Under the pieces are notes generated by a model. The model made no database searches, was not told the DNA's origin, and saw only the letters and a program-made list of their open reading frames with translations. A stretch of 37,473 bases of DNA from a bacterium TMED144 (GTDB lineage Bacteria; Fidelibacterota; Marinisomatia; Marinisomatales; TCS55): contig NHGT02000015.1 in the NCBI GenBank assembly GCA_002170005.2, forward strand, positions 48,571 to 86,043. Direction: 5' to 3'. The position numbers and the translations under genes are program-made. Position 1 is the first letter of the stretch. The number at the start of each line of letters is the position of its first letter. Shown here piece by piece: positions 26,875 to 34,889 of the stretch.

Positions 26875-28890
26875 TTATTTTCTCGAAGCAGTCTTTCCTG
26901 AGGATCTTTTTTTCTTAATAATATTTTTTGAAGCATTTTTAAAAATGCCATTAGAAGACCTAACAATGGCATTACCATTCATGATATTTAAAAGATCGTC
27001 GCCATTAATTGTTTCGTACTTTAGAAGAGCTTCAGCAATTTGATGCAAATATTTTACTTTTGACTTAAGTATAGTTTTTGCTTTTCTTTGGGCTTTTCTA
27101 ACAATTTTAACAACTTCATCATCTATTAATTTTGCCGTTTCTTCAGAATAGTCTTTTTGGTTTTGTATCTCTCTACCGAGGAAAACTTCTTCATTTTTTT
27201 TACCAAAAGACATTGGTCCCAAGGTATCGCTCATACCCCATTCGCAAACCATTTTTCTGGCTAGTGATGTAGCTTGTTCAATGTCATTGCCTGCACCCGT
27301 AGTCATTTCTTTAAAAATTAGCTCTTCAGCGGCTCTACCTCCCATGAGTATTGCTAATCTTCCTTCAATATATTTTCTAGCATAGCCATATTTTTCATCA
27401 ATTGGTAATTGCATAGTAACGCCTAAAGCTCTTCCTCGAGGAATTATCGTAACTTTATGGACTGGATCAGCGCCTTTGGTTTCAACAGCGACTAAAGTAT
27501 GACCAGCTTCATGATAAGCCGTAGTTTTTTTGTCTTCTTTCGTTAAAACTGCACTTTTTCTTTGCACGCCCATCATAACCTTGTCCTTTGCATCTTCAAA
27601 GTCCATCATATCAACAGATTTTTTATTTTTTCTTGCTGCTAATAAAGCTGCTTCATTTACTATATTTTCTAAATCTGCACCCACCATTCCTGGCGTACCT
27701 TTGGCAATGTCTTCAAGGTTAATGTCTTTCTTATTGAGAACTATTTTTTTCGTATGTACTTCAAGTATACCCAATCTACCTTTTAAATCAGGAATGTCAA
27801 CTACAATTTGTCTATCAAACCTGCCTGGTCTTAGCAATGCTGCATCTAAAACATCAGGGCGATTAGTTGCAGCCATAACTATAATATTTTCGTTTGCTTC
27901 AAAACCATCCATTTCAACTAAGAGTGCATTCAATGTTTGCTCTCTTTCATCGTGACCACCTCCAAGTCCAGCGCCTCTTTGTCTTCCAACGGCATCTAGC
28001 TCATCAATAAAAATAATACAAGGCTGATTTTGCTTCCCTTGTTCAAAAAGATCTCTAACCCTTGAAGCTCCAACTCCAACAAACATTTCAACAAAATCAG
28101 CACCACTAAGATTAAAAAAAGGTACATCTGCTTCACCTGCTACAGCTCTTGCAAGCAAAGTTTTTCCGGTTCCGGGAGGGCCAACTAGAAGAGCTCCTCT
28201 AGGTATTTTTGCGCCTAACTTTTGAAATCTTTTCGGTTTTTTAAGAAATTCAACTACTTCATAAAGCTCTTCTTTGGCTTCGACGCAACCTGCTACATCC
28301 TCAAATGTAACTTTTTGCATATCTGAGGTCCAGATTTTGGCCTTACTTTTACCAAAGTTGAATATTGATTTCATTCCATTACCGCCTTGCATTCTGCGCA
28401 TAATGAAGATCCAGAAAGCTAAAATTGCTATCCAGGGCAAAAAGTTCAAAAAATAACCTGTCCAGTCTGGACTTTTCTGTTTAAAAGAATATTCTAGCCC
28501 ATAATTATCCCAAGTACTCATCACTTCTCTATCTATAAATGGGAGCTTTAACCTAAAATACTGGATTTCTTTGGACAATCCATTTGATAAAATAATTGAC
28601 TGAGGAGTATTTAATTCACCAAAAAATACTTCATCAATTATTTTAGCCTTTATAATACTTCTTGAGGAAAGAAAATTTTTATAGTCAGAATATTCTATTT
28701 CTACCTCGCCATTTGGTTGAGAAGAAAAAAACCTAGATAAAGATATTGCCGTAATTATTATTAATATCCAAGCAAAACTGGTTTTTCCAGCTTTTTTCCA
28801 TTGGAATTCAGGGTTGTCTTCGTTTTTGTTGTTTTTAGCATCATTTCGTGTATTGTTGGATTTATTTTTATTTTGATTTTTATTTGCCAT
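26875..28890 (-). CDS. ftsH: ATP-dependent zinc metalloprotease FtsH
   Basis: Membrane-anchored AAA+ protease for membrane and regulatory proteins. The 671-residue protein starts with an Asn/Lys-rich, low-complexity tail (1-27), has a first helix (about 38-54), a periplasmic part, a second helix (about 148-164), an AAA domain with Walker A GPPGTGKT (237-244) and the pore loop FVEMFVGVGASRVRD (266-280), then the protease domain with zinc motif HEAGH (H460, E461, H464). The GAGNDIEQAT segment holds the likely third zinc ligand. It lies 7 bases after hpt and 5 before folP. The Asn/Lys-rich tail is longer than in E. coli FtsH. Confidence 0.97.
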   Translation of the reverse strand: MANKNQNKNKSNNTRNDAKNNKNEDNPEFQWKKAGKTSFAWILIIITAISLSRFFSSQPNGEVEIEYSDYKNFLSSRSIIKAKIIDEVFFGELNTPQSIILSNGLSKEIQYFRLKLPFIDREVMSTWDNYGLEYSFKQKSPDWTGYFLNFLPWIAILAFWIFIMRRMQGGNGMKSIFNFGKSKAKIWTSDMQKVTFEDVAGCVEAKEELYEVVEFLKKPKRFQKLGAKIPRGALLVGPPGTGKTLLARAVAGEADVPFFNLSGADFVEMFVGVGASRVRDLFEQGKQNQPCIIFIDELDAVGRQRGAGLGGGHDEREQTLNALLVEMDGFEANENIIVMAATNRPDVLDAALLRPGRFDRQIVVDIPDLKGRLGILEVHTKKIVLNKKDINLEDIAKGTPGMVGADLENIVNEAALLAARKNKKSVDMMDFEDAKDKVMMGVQRKSAVLTKEDKKTTAYHEAGHTLVAVETKGADPVHKVTIIPRGRALGVTMQLPIDEKYGYARKYIEGRLAILMGGRAAEELIFKEMTTGAGNDIEQATSLARKMVCEWGMSDTLGPMSFGKKNEEVFLGREIQNQKDYSEETAKLIDDEVVKIVRKAQRKAKTILKSKVKYLHQIAEALLKYETINGDDLLNIMNGNAIVRSSNGIFKNASKNIIKKKRSSGKTASRK

Positions 28891-28897
28891 ATTAAGT

Positions 28898-29422
28898 TTA
28901 TATCCTCTGATAAATACCCTTCAAATTTCTAAATTTTTGATCATAATCAAGACCATAACCTACTACAAATTCATCGGGAATTTCAAATCCTACCCAATCA
29001 ATTTCAAAATTAACTTTAGCTTTTTTTGGTTTTAACAATAAAGCTACTATGGCTACAGAATTGGCTTTGTTAATCATTTTGTTTCTAATTTCACTAACTG
29101 TGCTACCAGTATCAATAATGTCTTCGACAATTATAATATCTTTCCCTTTTATCTTGTCAAAATTAAAGAAATCAAATTTAATTATGCCGGACTTTTGTTT
29201 ACCTATGTAGCTTCGTGCTTTTATGAAACTTATTTCAATATCAATATTTAAAGCTCTAACTAAATCAGCGAAAAAAATGAAGCTACCATTCAAGACACCT
29301 ATAACTAGGGGAGATTTTGAACGATACCTACTATTCATATCATATGCAATCTCGTCTACTCTTCTGTTGATTGCATTTACTGAAATAATTTTAGTTAAAT
29401 TTTTCTTTAAAAATTGACTCAT
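28898..29422 (-). CDS. hpt: Hypoxanthine phosphoribosyltransferase
   Basis: Salvages hypoxanthine (and often guanine) with PRPP. The 174-residue protein has the PRPP-binding loop VEDIIDTGSTVSEI (about 98-111), preceded by LVIGVLNGSFIFFADL (about 39-54) and followed by VVGYGLDYDQKFRNL (about 153-167), the family's C-terminal block. The start ATG lies inside the end of tilS, giving an unusually long overlap of 32 bases; the next Met (residue 29) would cut into the region that aligns with other Hpt proteins, so the long overlap is probably real. tilS-hpt-ftsH is a widely conserved order. Confidence 0.95.
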   Translation of the reverse strand: MSQFLKKNLTKIISVNAINRRVDEIAYDMNSRYRSKSPLVIGVLNGSFIFFADLVRALNIDIEISFIKARSYIGKQKSGIIKFDFFNFDKIKGKDIIIVEDIIDTGSTVSEIRNKMINKANSVAIVALLLKPKKAKVNFEIDWVGFEIPDEFVVGYGLDYDQKFRNLKGIYQRI

Positions 29423-30773
29423 TTTTAAATCTTGCTTTGAAAGAAAGTTCCAAAAAACTTTCAGTTTTGTATGTTATTTTTACATTATCACTCAATCGAT
29501 GATTACAAACCCATATAATTTCATCATCTGCAGTTAAGACCAACTGCTTTTCTTTTTCAAAACAATTAATTTTTTGATCAATTAAAAAATCGCTTATTTT
29601 TTTTAAATTTTTCATACCTAAAGGCCTAAAAGAGTCTCCACTTTTCCATAATCTGAGATTTAATTTTTTGTTCTGAATATATTTTTCATCTATATATTCA
29701 TTGTTTTGAGAAAAATTGATTTGTTTTCTACTGACTTTGTTTATTTTTACAAAGTTGTGCTTATTAAAATACAATTTCCCTTTTTTATTTAATAATTCTT
29801 TCTTAATCAGGGTATTTTTTTTAATTAAGATTTCGTTTCTATTTTTTAATAATAAATAATTATTGAACAATTTATATCTTGAACCACTTTTGGATTTTAT
29901 TATCCAGATTTTCAAAGAATTGATAAAATTTTGCCTCCATGGATTATAAAAATCATTAACAAGATATTTTATAATAAGGATTTTTTGGTTCGTTGAATAA
30001 TTGTTTAAAAAATTAGATTTTAATTTTAGAATGTCATTTTCAAAATTTATATCTTTACATATCAAATATAAAACTGAAGTTAATCTTTTTTCAATCTTTG
30101 CTGCTTTTTTTGATATCGAAATAAAATTATCAACTAGCTTAGGTGCTTGATTTTCCCAGGGTGCTACCAATTTATGTCTATAAAAATTTCTTTTAATTGA
30201 AACATCTGTATTTGTTTCATCAACTATAAAATCGACATTTTCATTTTTTTGAAAATCTTCAAGTGATTTTTTTTTAAAATTAAGCAAAGGGCGGTAATAA
30301 AAACCATTTCTCTTTGGTATTCCCCTTATACCGGCTAAACCTGCACCATCATTTAACCGCATTAAAATTGTTTCTAAATTATCATTTGCATGATGAGCTG
30401 TCAAAAATATATCACATGATAATTTTTTTATATATTTTTCAAACGCTAAGTATCTTATTTTTCTTGCATGCATTTCAATACTTTGATTCCTTGGCTTTAC
30501 AGCTTGTGACCTGAATATGTATATTGGAATATTATAGATTTTTGATTTTTTTTTTGCAAATTCTTCTTCTGCAATCGCGCTATTTCTTAAATTGTGATTA
30601 ACATATAATCCAAAAACGCGAAACTTTCTAGGAAGCATAGAGCAAAGATGAAGTAAAACTGAAGAGTCCTGTCCACCTGATACACCTATCAAAATTCTAA
30701 GGTTCTTTAATGAAAGCGATTCTATATCATCTAAAAAATTTTGATAAATATTTTTTTTTTCTTCATCGATCAT
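29391..30773 (-). CDS. tilS: tRNA(Ile)-lysidine synthetase
   Basis: Converts the wobble cytidine of tRNA-Ile(CAU) to lysidine so that AUA is read as isoleucine. The 460-residue protein has the N-type ATP pyrophosphatase loop SGGQDSS (32-38), then TAHHANDNLET (about 125-135) and GIRGIPKRNGFYYRPLLNF (about 149-167), the TilS core; a C-terminal TilS-type domain with RLWKSGDSFRPLGM (about 372-385) follows. Start ATG at 30773 is directly adjacent to the metF stop. The C-terminal half is very Lys/Asn/Ile rich, in keeping with base composition. Its last 32 bases overlap hpt. Confidence 0.93.
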   Translation of the reverse strand: MIDEEKKNIYQNFLDDIESLSLKNLRILIGVSGGQDSSVLLHLCSMLPRKFRVFGLYVNHNLRNSAIAEEEFAKKKSKIYNIPIYIFRSQAVKPRNQSIEMHARKIRYLAFEKYIKKLSCDIFLTAHHANDNLETILMRLNDGAGLAGIRGIPKRNGFYYRPLLNFKKKSLEDFQKNENVDFIVDETNTDVSIKRNFYRHKLVAPWENQAPKLVDNFISISKKAAKIEKRLTSVLYLICKDINFENDILKLKSNFLNNYSTNQKILIIKYLVNDFYNPWRQNFINSLKIWIIKSKSGSRYKLFNNYLLLKNRNEILIKKNTLIKKELLNKKGKLYFNKHNFVKINKVSRKQINFSQNNEYIDEKYIQNKKLNLRLWKSGDSFRPLGMKNLKKISDFLIDQKINCFEKEKQLVLTADDEIIWVCNHRLSDNVKITYKTESFLELSFKARFKNESIFKEKFN

Positions 30774-31718
30774 TCAAAACTCTGATATAACTTCCACAAC
30801 ACTCTTGGCGGATGACATAATATAAAAATGAACACAAGGAACACCAAATTCTATCAGCTCATGGACCTGATTTTGCGCCCACTTAACACCGACTTCTCTA
30901 ATTTCATTCCTGTCTCTACCTATGACTTGATTTGATAGCTCGTTAGGTATATCTAAAAAGAAATATTTTGGCAATTTAGTTAGATGAATTTCAGATGATA
31001 AAATTTTTATACCAGGAATAATGGGAACTTTAATACCTGCTTGCTTACATTTTTCAACAAAATTAAAAAAGACTTTATTATCAAAGAACATTTGAGTAAC
31101 AATATAGTCAGCTCCTTGATCTACTTTCTTTTTTAAGTTAGTTATATCCGTATCTAAGCTTGACGACTCAAAATGTTTTTCGGGATATCCGCCTACCCCA
31201 ATACAAAAATTTGATAGGCTAGAGTCTATCAAATTTTCGAGATAAATTCCTTTATTCATGTTTGATATTTGAGCCACTAAGTCAGATGCATATTGATTTA
31301 CGTTGGGATTCTCAGATGCTCTTTTGTCAAAGCGAAGATCATCTCCTCTTACTGCTAAAATATTATCTATACCAAGATAATTGAGTTCAATTAATGCATC
31401 TTCAGTCTCTTCTTTAGTAAATCCATGGCATAGAATGTGAGGAACTGTTTCAATATTGAATTTATTCTTGATGGCAGCGCTAATACCTATTGTGCCTGGT
31501 CTTTTTTTTCTAATATGTTTTTTAAATCTATTACCATTGTTTTCTTCAAAAAATACTTCTGCAGATCGACTGGTTAAATCGATAAATGGAGGATCGAAGG
31601 GTTTTAATTTTTCTACTAAATTAAAAATCTTTTCAATGGAACCTCCTCTCAAAGGTGGTATTATTTCATAGCTAAATAATGTTTTATTTGCTTTCTCTAA
31701 AAATTCTATGACTTTCAT
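30774..31718 (-). CDS. metF: Methylenetetrahydrofolate reductase
   Basis: Reduces 5,10-methylene-THF to 5-methyl-THF for methionine synthesis; FAD enzyme. The 314-residue protein carries SYEIIPPLRGGSIEKIF (about 17-33) at the start of the barrel, the FAD/folate segment NILAVRGDD (about 129-137), IGVGGYPEKH (about 173-182) and DYIVTQMFFDN (about 203-213). All are typical of MetF. No metH or metE is adjacent, but gcvH, folP and ftcD in the window also touch one-carbon metabolism. It abuts tilS with no gap and follows the MBL gene after 10 bases. A 12-base inverted repeat lies within it. Confidence 0.94.
   Translation of the reverse strand: MKVIEFLEKANKTLFSYEIIPPLRGGSIEKIFNLVEKLKPFDPPFIDLTSRSAEVFFEENNGNRFKKHIRKKRPGTIGISAAIKNKFNIETVPHILCHGFTKEETEDALIELNYLGIDNILAVRGDDLRFDKRASENPNVNQYASDLVAQISNMNKGIYLENLIDSSLSNFCIGVGGYPEKHFESSSLDTDITNLKKKVDQGADYIVTQMFFDNKVFFNFVEKCKQAGIKVPIIPGIKILSSEIHLTKLPKYFFLDIPNELSNQVIGRDRNEIREVGVKWAQNQVHELIEFGVPCVHFYIMSSAKSVVEVISEF
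31206..31237. repeat. Perfect 12-base inverted repeat inside metF
   Basis: AAAATTTGATAG (31206-31217) and CTATCAAATTTT (31226-31237) are exact reverse complements separated by eight bases. The element lies wholly in the metF coding frame, encoding part of a segment reading NLIDSSLSNF. It is AT-rich (only two G-C pairs per stem) and could be chance. Confidence 0.5.
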
Positions 31719-31728
31719 TTTATAATTT

Positions 31729-32367
31729 CTAATTTAAAAATTTTAAGTAGGGATTGTTTTGAAATTCTTCATTTAAAGTAGTATCTGGACCATGTCCAGA
31801 ATGAACAATGGTTTCTTTAGGAAGCAAGGATAGCAATCGACGAAGGGAATCTTGAAGGGCGCTATAGTCACCGCCAGGCAAATCTGTCCTTCCAACGCTT
31901 CCTTGAAATAACGTATCACCAACGAACAAATGATTATTGTATAGAAAAGAAACGCCTCCAGGCGTGTGGCCTGGAGTATTTATGGTTAAAAACTTTAAAT
32001 CATTGAAATCTAGCGATGATTCACTGTGTAGCCATTTTGTAACAATTGGCTTAGGCTTAGGATTGATACCAAATAATTTGCATGATTCTTCATAGTAATC
32101 AAGAATTTTTTTTTCATTTACATGCAAATAGAAATCTATATTGTATTTTTTCTGAAAAAAACTAATAGCTCCGATGTGGTCTAGATGAGCATGGGTATTT
32201 ATTACTGCTAGCAGTGAAAGTTTGTTTTTAATAATGTAGCTATCAATAAGATTTTCATTGTCACCGGGATCAATCAATACTGCGTCACATTTTTCTTTAT
32301 CGTAGATTAGATAGCAATTTTCTTCAAAGGGCCCAGTAGTAATTTTTTTTATATTTTTATATTTCAT
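31729..32367 (-). CDS. MBL-fold metallo-hydrolase, glyoxalase II-like
   Basis: A 212-residue hydrolase of the metallo-beta-lactamase fold. The metal ligands are in place: HAHLDH (H59, H61, D63, H64), H134 in TPGHTPGG, D151 in FVGDTLFQG, and H192 in HSGHG. This matches the hydroxyacylglutathione hydrolase-like (YcbL/GloB) subgroup, usually thioester hydrolases, though these short forms lack the C-terminal substrate domain of true glyoxalase II and their substrate is often unknown. The start overlaps the end of the GAPDH gene by 11 bases. A neat 8-base GC-rich palindrome near 31956-31976 comes from the repeated TPG codons, not from regulation. Confidence 0.88.
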   Translation of the reverse strand: MKYKNIKKITTGPFEENCYLIYDKEKCDAVLIDPGDNENLIDSYIIKNKLSLLAVINTHAHLDHIGAISFFQKKYNIDFYLHVNEKKILDYYEESCKLFGINPKPKPIVTKWLHSESSLDFNDLKFLTINTPGHTPGGVSFLYNNHLFVGDTLFQGSVGRTDLPGGDYSALQDSLRRLLSLLPKETIVHSGHGPDTTLNEEFQNNPYLKFLN

Positions 32368-33433
32368 TAAAAAATAATTCGCTCAAGCATTGAATCTTGT
32401 CCTCAAAAGAATGAGGGTAAAGAAAATATTCTGCTGCAGTTATGCTACTTAAAATAGAATTTCCATCTTGTGGAGTAAAGCAAAAGCCGTAAACTTCATG
32501 ATTATTTTTTACATGTAAGGATTGCTCAACAACAACTGTTTGATTTAATATTCTTCCAAAATGACCGTGATCTCTTCCAAAAGAATAAACGGTGGATGTC
32601 ATGTTTTTTGAAGTCATTGATACCAATTTATTATTAAATAATTTTTCCTTTACATCATTTAAAGTGATTGGTTCACTTGTCTTCAATGCAAACCAAAGGA
32701 CATGCATGTACTGACTATTAACTTTCATAGCTGACGAGAATAGATTTAAATCATAACCTAAAGTTGCAAATAGGCCTGAAGCATCTTTAGCATGATGGGA
32801 GCCAAACATTTCATCAGTATGATTAGATACGGTAGGTGATGCAATGAAGCTTCCAGCTTGACTAGTGTCATTAGCTCTTCTAATACAGACGTATCTACCA
32901 TCTATCAAGTTTTCTGACCCAAAACCATCAATAGCAATGGTTTTTGTGATACAAGAAATATTATGAGTATTGCATGAAACAACTTGAATAAATTGTTCAT
33001 TCGAATTTTTCTTTAATATGTTATCGTTTATGCCTCTGGCATATTTCATGCCAAACCCATCCTCACTGCCTTGAGCCATAAAACCATTTACATCTTTAGA
33101 AAATTTTTTGTAATAATGCTCTTTATTAAAATGACCAATTCCGGAAGGTGTACAATCTATGACAACGCTTGATCTTGAAATTGCTTCTTCGGTTTCAAGC
33201 TCAGGATCCATTCCAAGTGATTTAAAATCATCAAACTTCTCTTCATTGACTGCTAGCCTAGCACCTCTTTTCAGGAGATTAATAACCTTAGATCTATCGT
33301 TTTTTAATGCAGAATTCTTATTAAAGGTAACTTGATCAATTCCAAGCTGCTCAGAATAATCACAAAGCAATCCAATTAAAGGCTCACCAATAGTTCCAGT
33401 TCCAACAACATGTACAATTTTTTTATTACTCAT
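32357..33433 (-). CDS. Type II (archaeal-type) glyceraldehyde-3-phosphate dehydrogenase
   Basis: A 358-residue dehydrogenase of the archaeal class II GAPDH family rather than the bacterial GapA family. The N-terminus holds the dinucleotide loop VVGTGTIGEPL (about 9-19); DCTPSGIGHFNKEHY (about 93-107) matches the archaeal DxTPxGxGxxxK pattern; the catalytic cysteine is C154 in VVSCNT; then RRAND (about 185-189), SHHAKD (212-217) and QYMHVLWF (about 241-248, with candidate catalytic H244). Bacterial GapA would show ASCTTN instead. It would oxidise glyceraldehyde 3-phosphate, or work in the gluconeogenic direction, probably with NADP by family habit. Whether the genome also has a normal gap gene is not visible. 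It overlaps ccmD by 8 bases and the MBL gene by 11. Confidence 0.8.
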   Translation of the reverse strand: MSNKKIVHVVGTGTIGEPLIGLLCDYSEQLGIDQVTFNKNSALKNDRSKVINLLKRGARLAVNEEKFDDFKSLGMDPELETEEAISRSSVVIDCTPSGIGHFNKEHYYKKFSKDVNGFMAQGSEDGFGMKYARGINDNILKKNSNEQFIQVVSCNTHNISCITKTIAIDGFGSENLIDGRYVCIRRANDTSQAGSFIASPTVSNHTDEMFGSHHAKDASGLFATLGYDLNLFSSAMKVNSQYMHVLWFALKTSEPITLNDVKEKLFNNKLVSMTSKNMTSTVYSFGRDHGHFGRILNQTVVVEQSLHVKNNHEVYGFCFTPQDGNSILSSITAAEYFLYPHSFEDKIQCLSELFFNEI

Positions 33434-33560
33434 CTTTAAGATCCTTAATATTTTTCAATCTTATTTTTTTTTCTAATTTAAAATTAAATGAAAACCATAA
33501 AATAATACTTAACAAAACAATTAAATATGTGAAAAAAAAATAATTGAAAAAATTATACAT
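33426..33560 (-). CDS. ccmD: Heme exporter protein D, small membrane subunit
   Basis: A 44-residue protein encoded between ccmC and the GAPDH gene. It has one N-terminal hydrophobic helix (about 4-25, phenylalanine-rich) followed by a basic cytoplasmic tail (KLEKKIRLKNIKD), the normal layout of CcmD, which helps release holo-CcmE from the CcmABC complex. The ATG (33560-33558) lies in the last codons of ccmC, overlapping by 8 bases, and the TAA (33428-33426) lies within the GAPDH gene, overlapping by 8 bases. CcmD proteins are too short and variable for sequence identity alone, so the call rests on topology, size and its position directly after ccmC. Confidence 0.8.
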   Translation of the reverse strand: MYNFFNYFFFTYLIVLLSIILWFSFNFKLEKKIRLKNIKDLKDE

Positions 33561-34218
33561 TATTTGTGAGGTTTTTATTGATAGAAATCACATATTTGCG
33601 ATAACTAAGCATAACAAAAAAAATGAAAGAAAAAACAAACAAAGAAATCATAAAAGGTATCAAAATACCAGTTGGCTGTTGATTCATTTCTACTTGAGGG
33701 TGAGATTGTAGCTCGGGTGACCAAAACTGAACAGAATAAAAAATGATTGGAACATTCAAGAATGCAATAATTGCTATAACAGCGGAGGTTTTTTTAACTC
33801 TTTCAATATTACCACCAAAAGCTCTCATCATAAAATATCCAACATATGTCAAAAATAAAATTAAAGTTGTAGTCAATCTAGGCTCCCAAATCCATGGTTT
33901 GCCCCAAATTGGAGTTGCCCATATCGGGCCAGTTATTAATACCAAAGACATAAAAAGTGTGCCTATTTCTGCACAAGCAGTGCCAGTGATATCCCACTTC
34001 TCTTTTTTTGTAGAAAGGAATAAAAAGCCTGATATCATTGCAATAAAATAAGATAGAAATCCTACCCAAGCTGATGGAACATGTAGATAAAAGATTTTTT
34101 GCGCCCAGTGTTGATCTGGCACCATCGGTGTACCATAAAAGATGTTCAACGAATTAAAAGCAAATAAAATAATTGCTACAATCAACAAATAAAGATTTTT
34201 TTTATTTTCATAGAACAT
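33553..34218 (-). CDS. ccmC: Heme exporter protein C (cytochrome c maturation)
   Basis: Inner membrane protein that delivers heme to the chaperone CcmE. The 221-residue protein has six hydrophobic helices. The periplasmic tryptophan-rich WWD-type segment is WGKPWIWEPRLT (105-116), with Glu where Asp is usual, and two flanking histidines fit the heme ligands: H46 (FYLHVPSAW) and H173 (LQSHPQVEM). It follows ccmB after five bases. CcsA of System II is the main alternative, but length, the HVPSAW phrase and the ccmAB context support CcmC. Confidence 0.94.
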   Translation of the reverse strand: MFYENKKNLYLLIVAIILFAFNSLNIFYGTPMVPDQHWAQKIFYLHVPSAWVGFLSYFIAMISGFLFLSTKKEKWDITGTACAEIGTLFMSLVLITGPIWATPIWGKPWIWEPRLTTTLILFLTYVGYFMMRAFGGNIERVKKTSAVIAIIAFLNVPIIFYSVQFWSPELQSHPQVEMNQQPTGILIPFMISLFVFSFIFFVMLSYRKYVISINKNLTNNV

Positions 34219-34223
34219 CGGTG

Positions 34224-34889
34224 TTATTCCTCTAAAATAAAATCAAACAATGCATAACCACTAAGACCAAAAACAATTAAAATTGAAATCAACAAATAAA
34301 TCCATACCTGCCATTCTATGTAAGGCGCTTGATTTATAATAGAATTTGTAATGTTTGTCGCAGCAATAATCAATGGGCTGATTAAAGGAAAAAGTATAAC
34401 AGGAAATAATATTTCACTTATTCTTGCCCTCATTGAAATTCCTGAAATCAAATTTGATACAAACATTAAGGCTAAATTTATTAATAATGTTGATAAAATT
34501 AATGGAAAGAAATCTATATTAATATCAATAGACAAAAATATAAAATAAGGAAAGATGATCAGAATTTGCATTAAGGTTATAAAAATAAATCCACTTAATG
34601 ATTTGGCTATAAAAATTAAACCACGATCTATTGGGGTGGTTAAAATTAAATCAATAGCATTAAATTCTTTCTCATAAGCATAGGATCTGTGTACACCCAA
34701 AACTGTTACAAAGAGCATCATCAACCAAAAAAGACCAGGCGCATAAGCCTCGATAATTTGCTTTGATAGATTAGAGGTAAAAGAAATAATTACGATAATT
34801 GATAATCCAAAAGCTAACATTGTAATTATTATTTCTTTGTTTAAAATTTCAGCACGCAACTCCTTGTTAATTAATTTTAAAAGATCCAT
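34224..34889 (-). CDS. ccmB: Heme exporter protein B (ABC permease)
   Basis: Membrane subunit of the CcmABC(D) complex that releases holo-CcmE. The 221-residue protein has about six hydrophobic helices and the family N-terminus LLKLINKELRAEILNKEII (about 3-21), with the later ALMFVSNLISGISMRARISE (about 136-155), matching CcmB. I place the start at ATG 34889-34887, which shares one base with the ccmA stop in a TGATG overlap; an in-frame TTG one codon earlier (34892) is less likely. ccmA is upstream and ccmC follows after five bases. Confidence 0.93.
   Translation of the reverse strand: MDLLKLINKELRAEILNKEIIITMLAFGLSIIVIISFTSNLSKQIIEAYAPGLFWLMMLFVTVLGVHRSYAYEKEFNAIDLILTTPIDRGLIFIAKSLSGFIFITLMQILIIFPYFIFLSIDINIDFFPLILSTLLINLALMFVSNLISGISMRARISEILFPVILFPLISPLIIAATNITNSIINQAPYIEWQVWIYLLISILIVFGLSGYALFDFILEE

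Noticed and set aside
27530..27955. A 141-codon plus-strand frame
   Set aside because: Antisense to the conserved AAA domain of ftsH; it mirrors that gene's codon pattern and has no recognisable domain.
28800..28890. Short tandem repeat in the ftsH 5' end
   Set aside because: The run of AAT/AAA-like codons is an Asn/Lys-rich low-complexity tail without a regular repeat unit.
31956..31976. GC-rich hairpin CTCCAGGC-gtgtg-GCCTGGAG
   Set aside because: It looks like a terminator stem, but lies mid-gene and follows directly from the codons of the TPGHTPGG metal-binding motif of the MBL protein.
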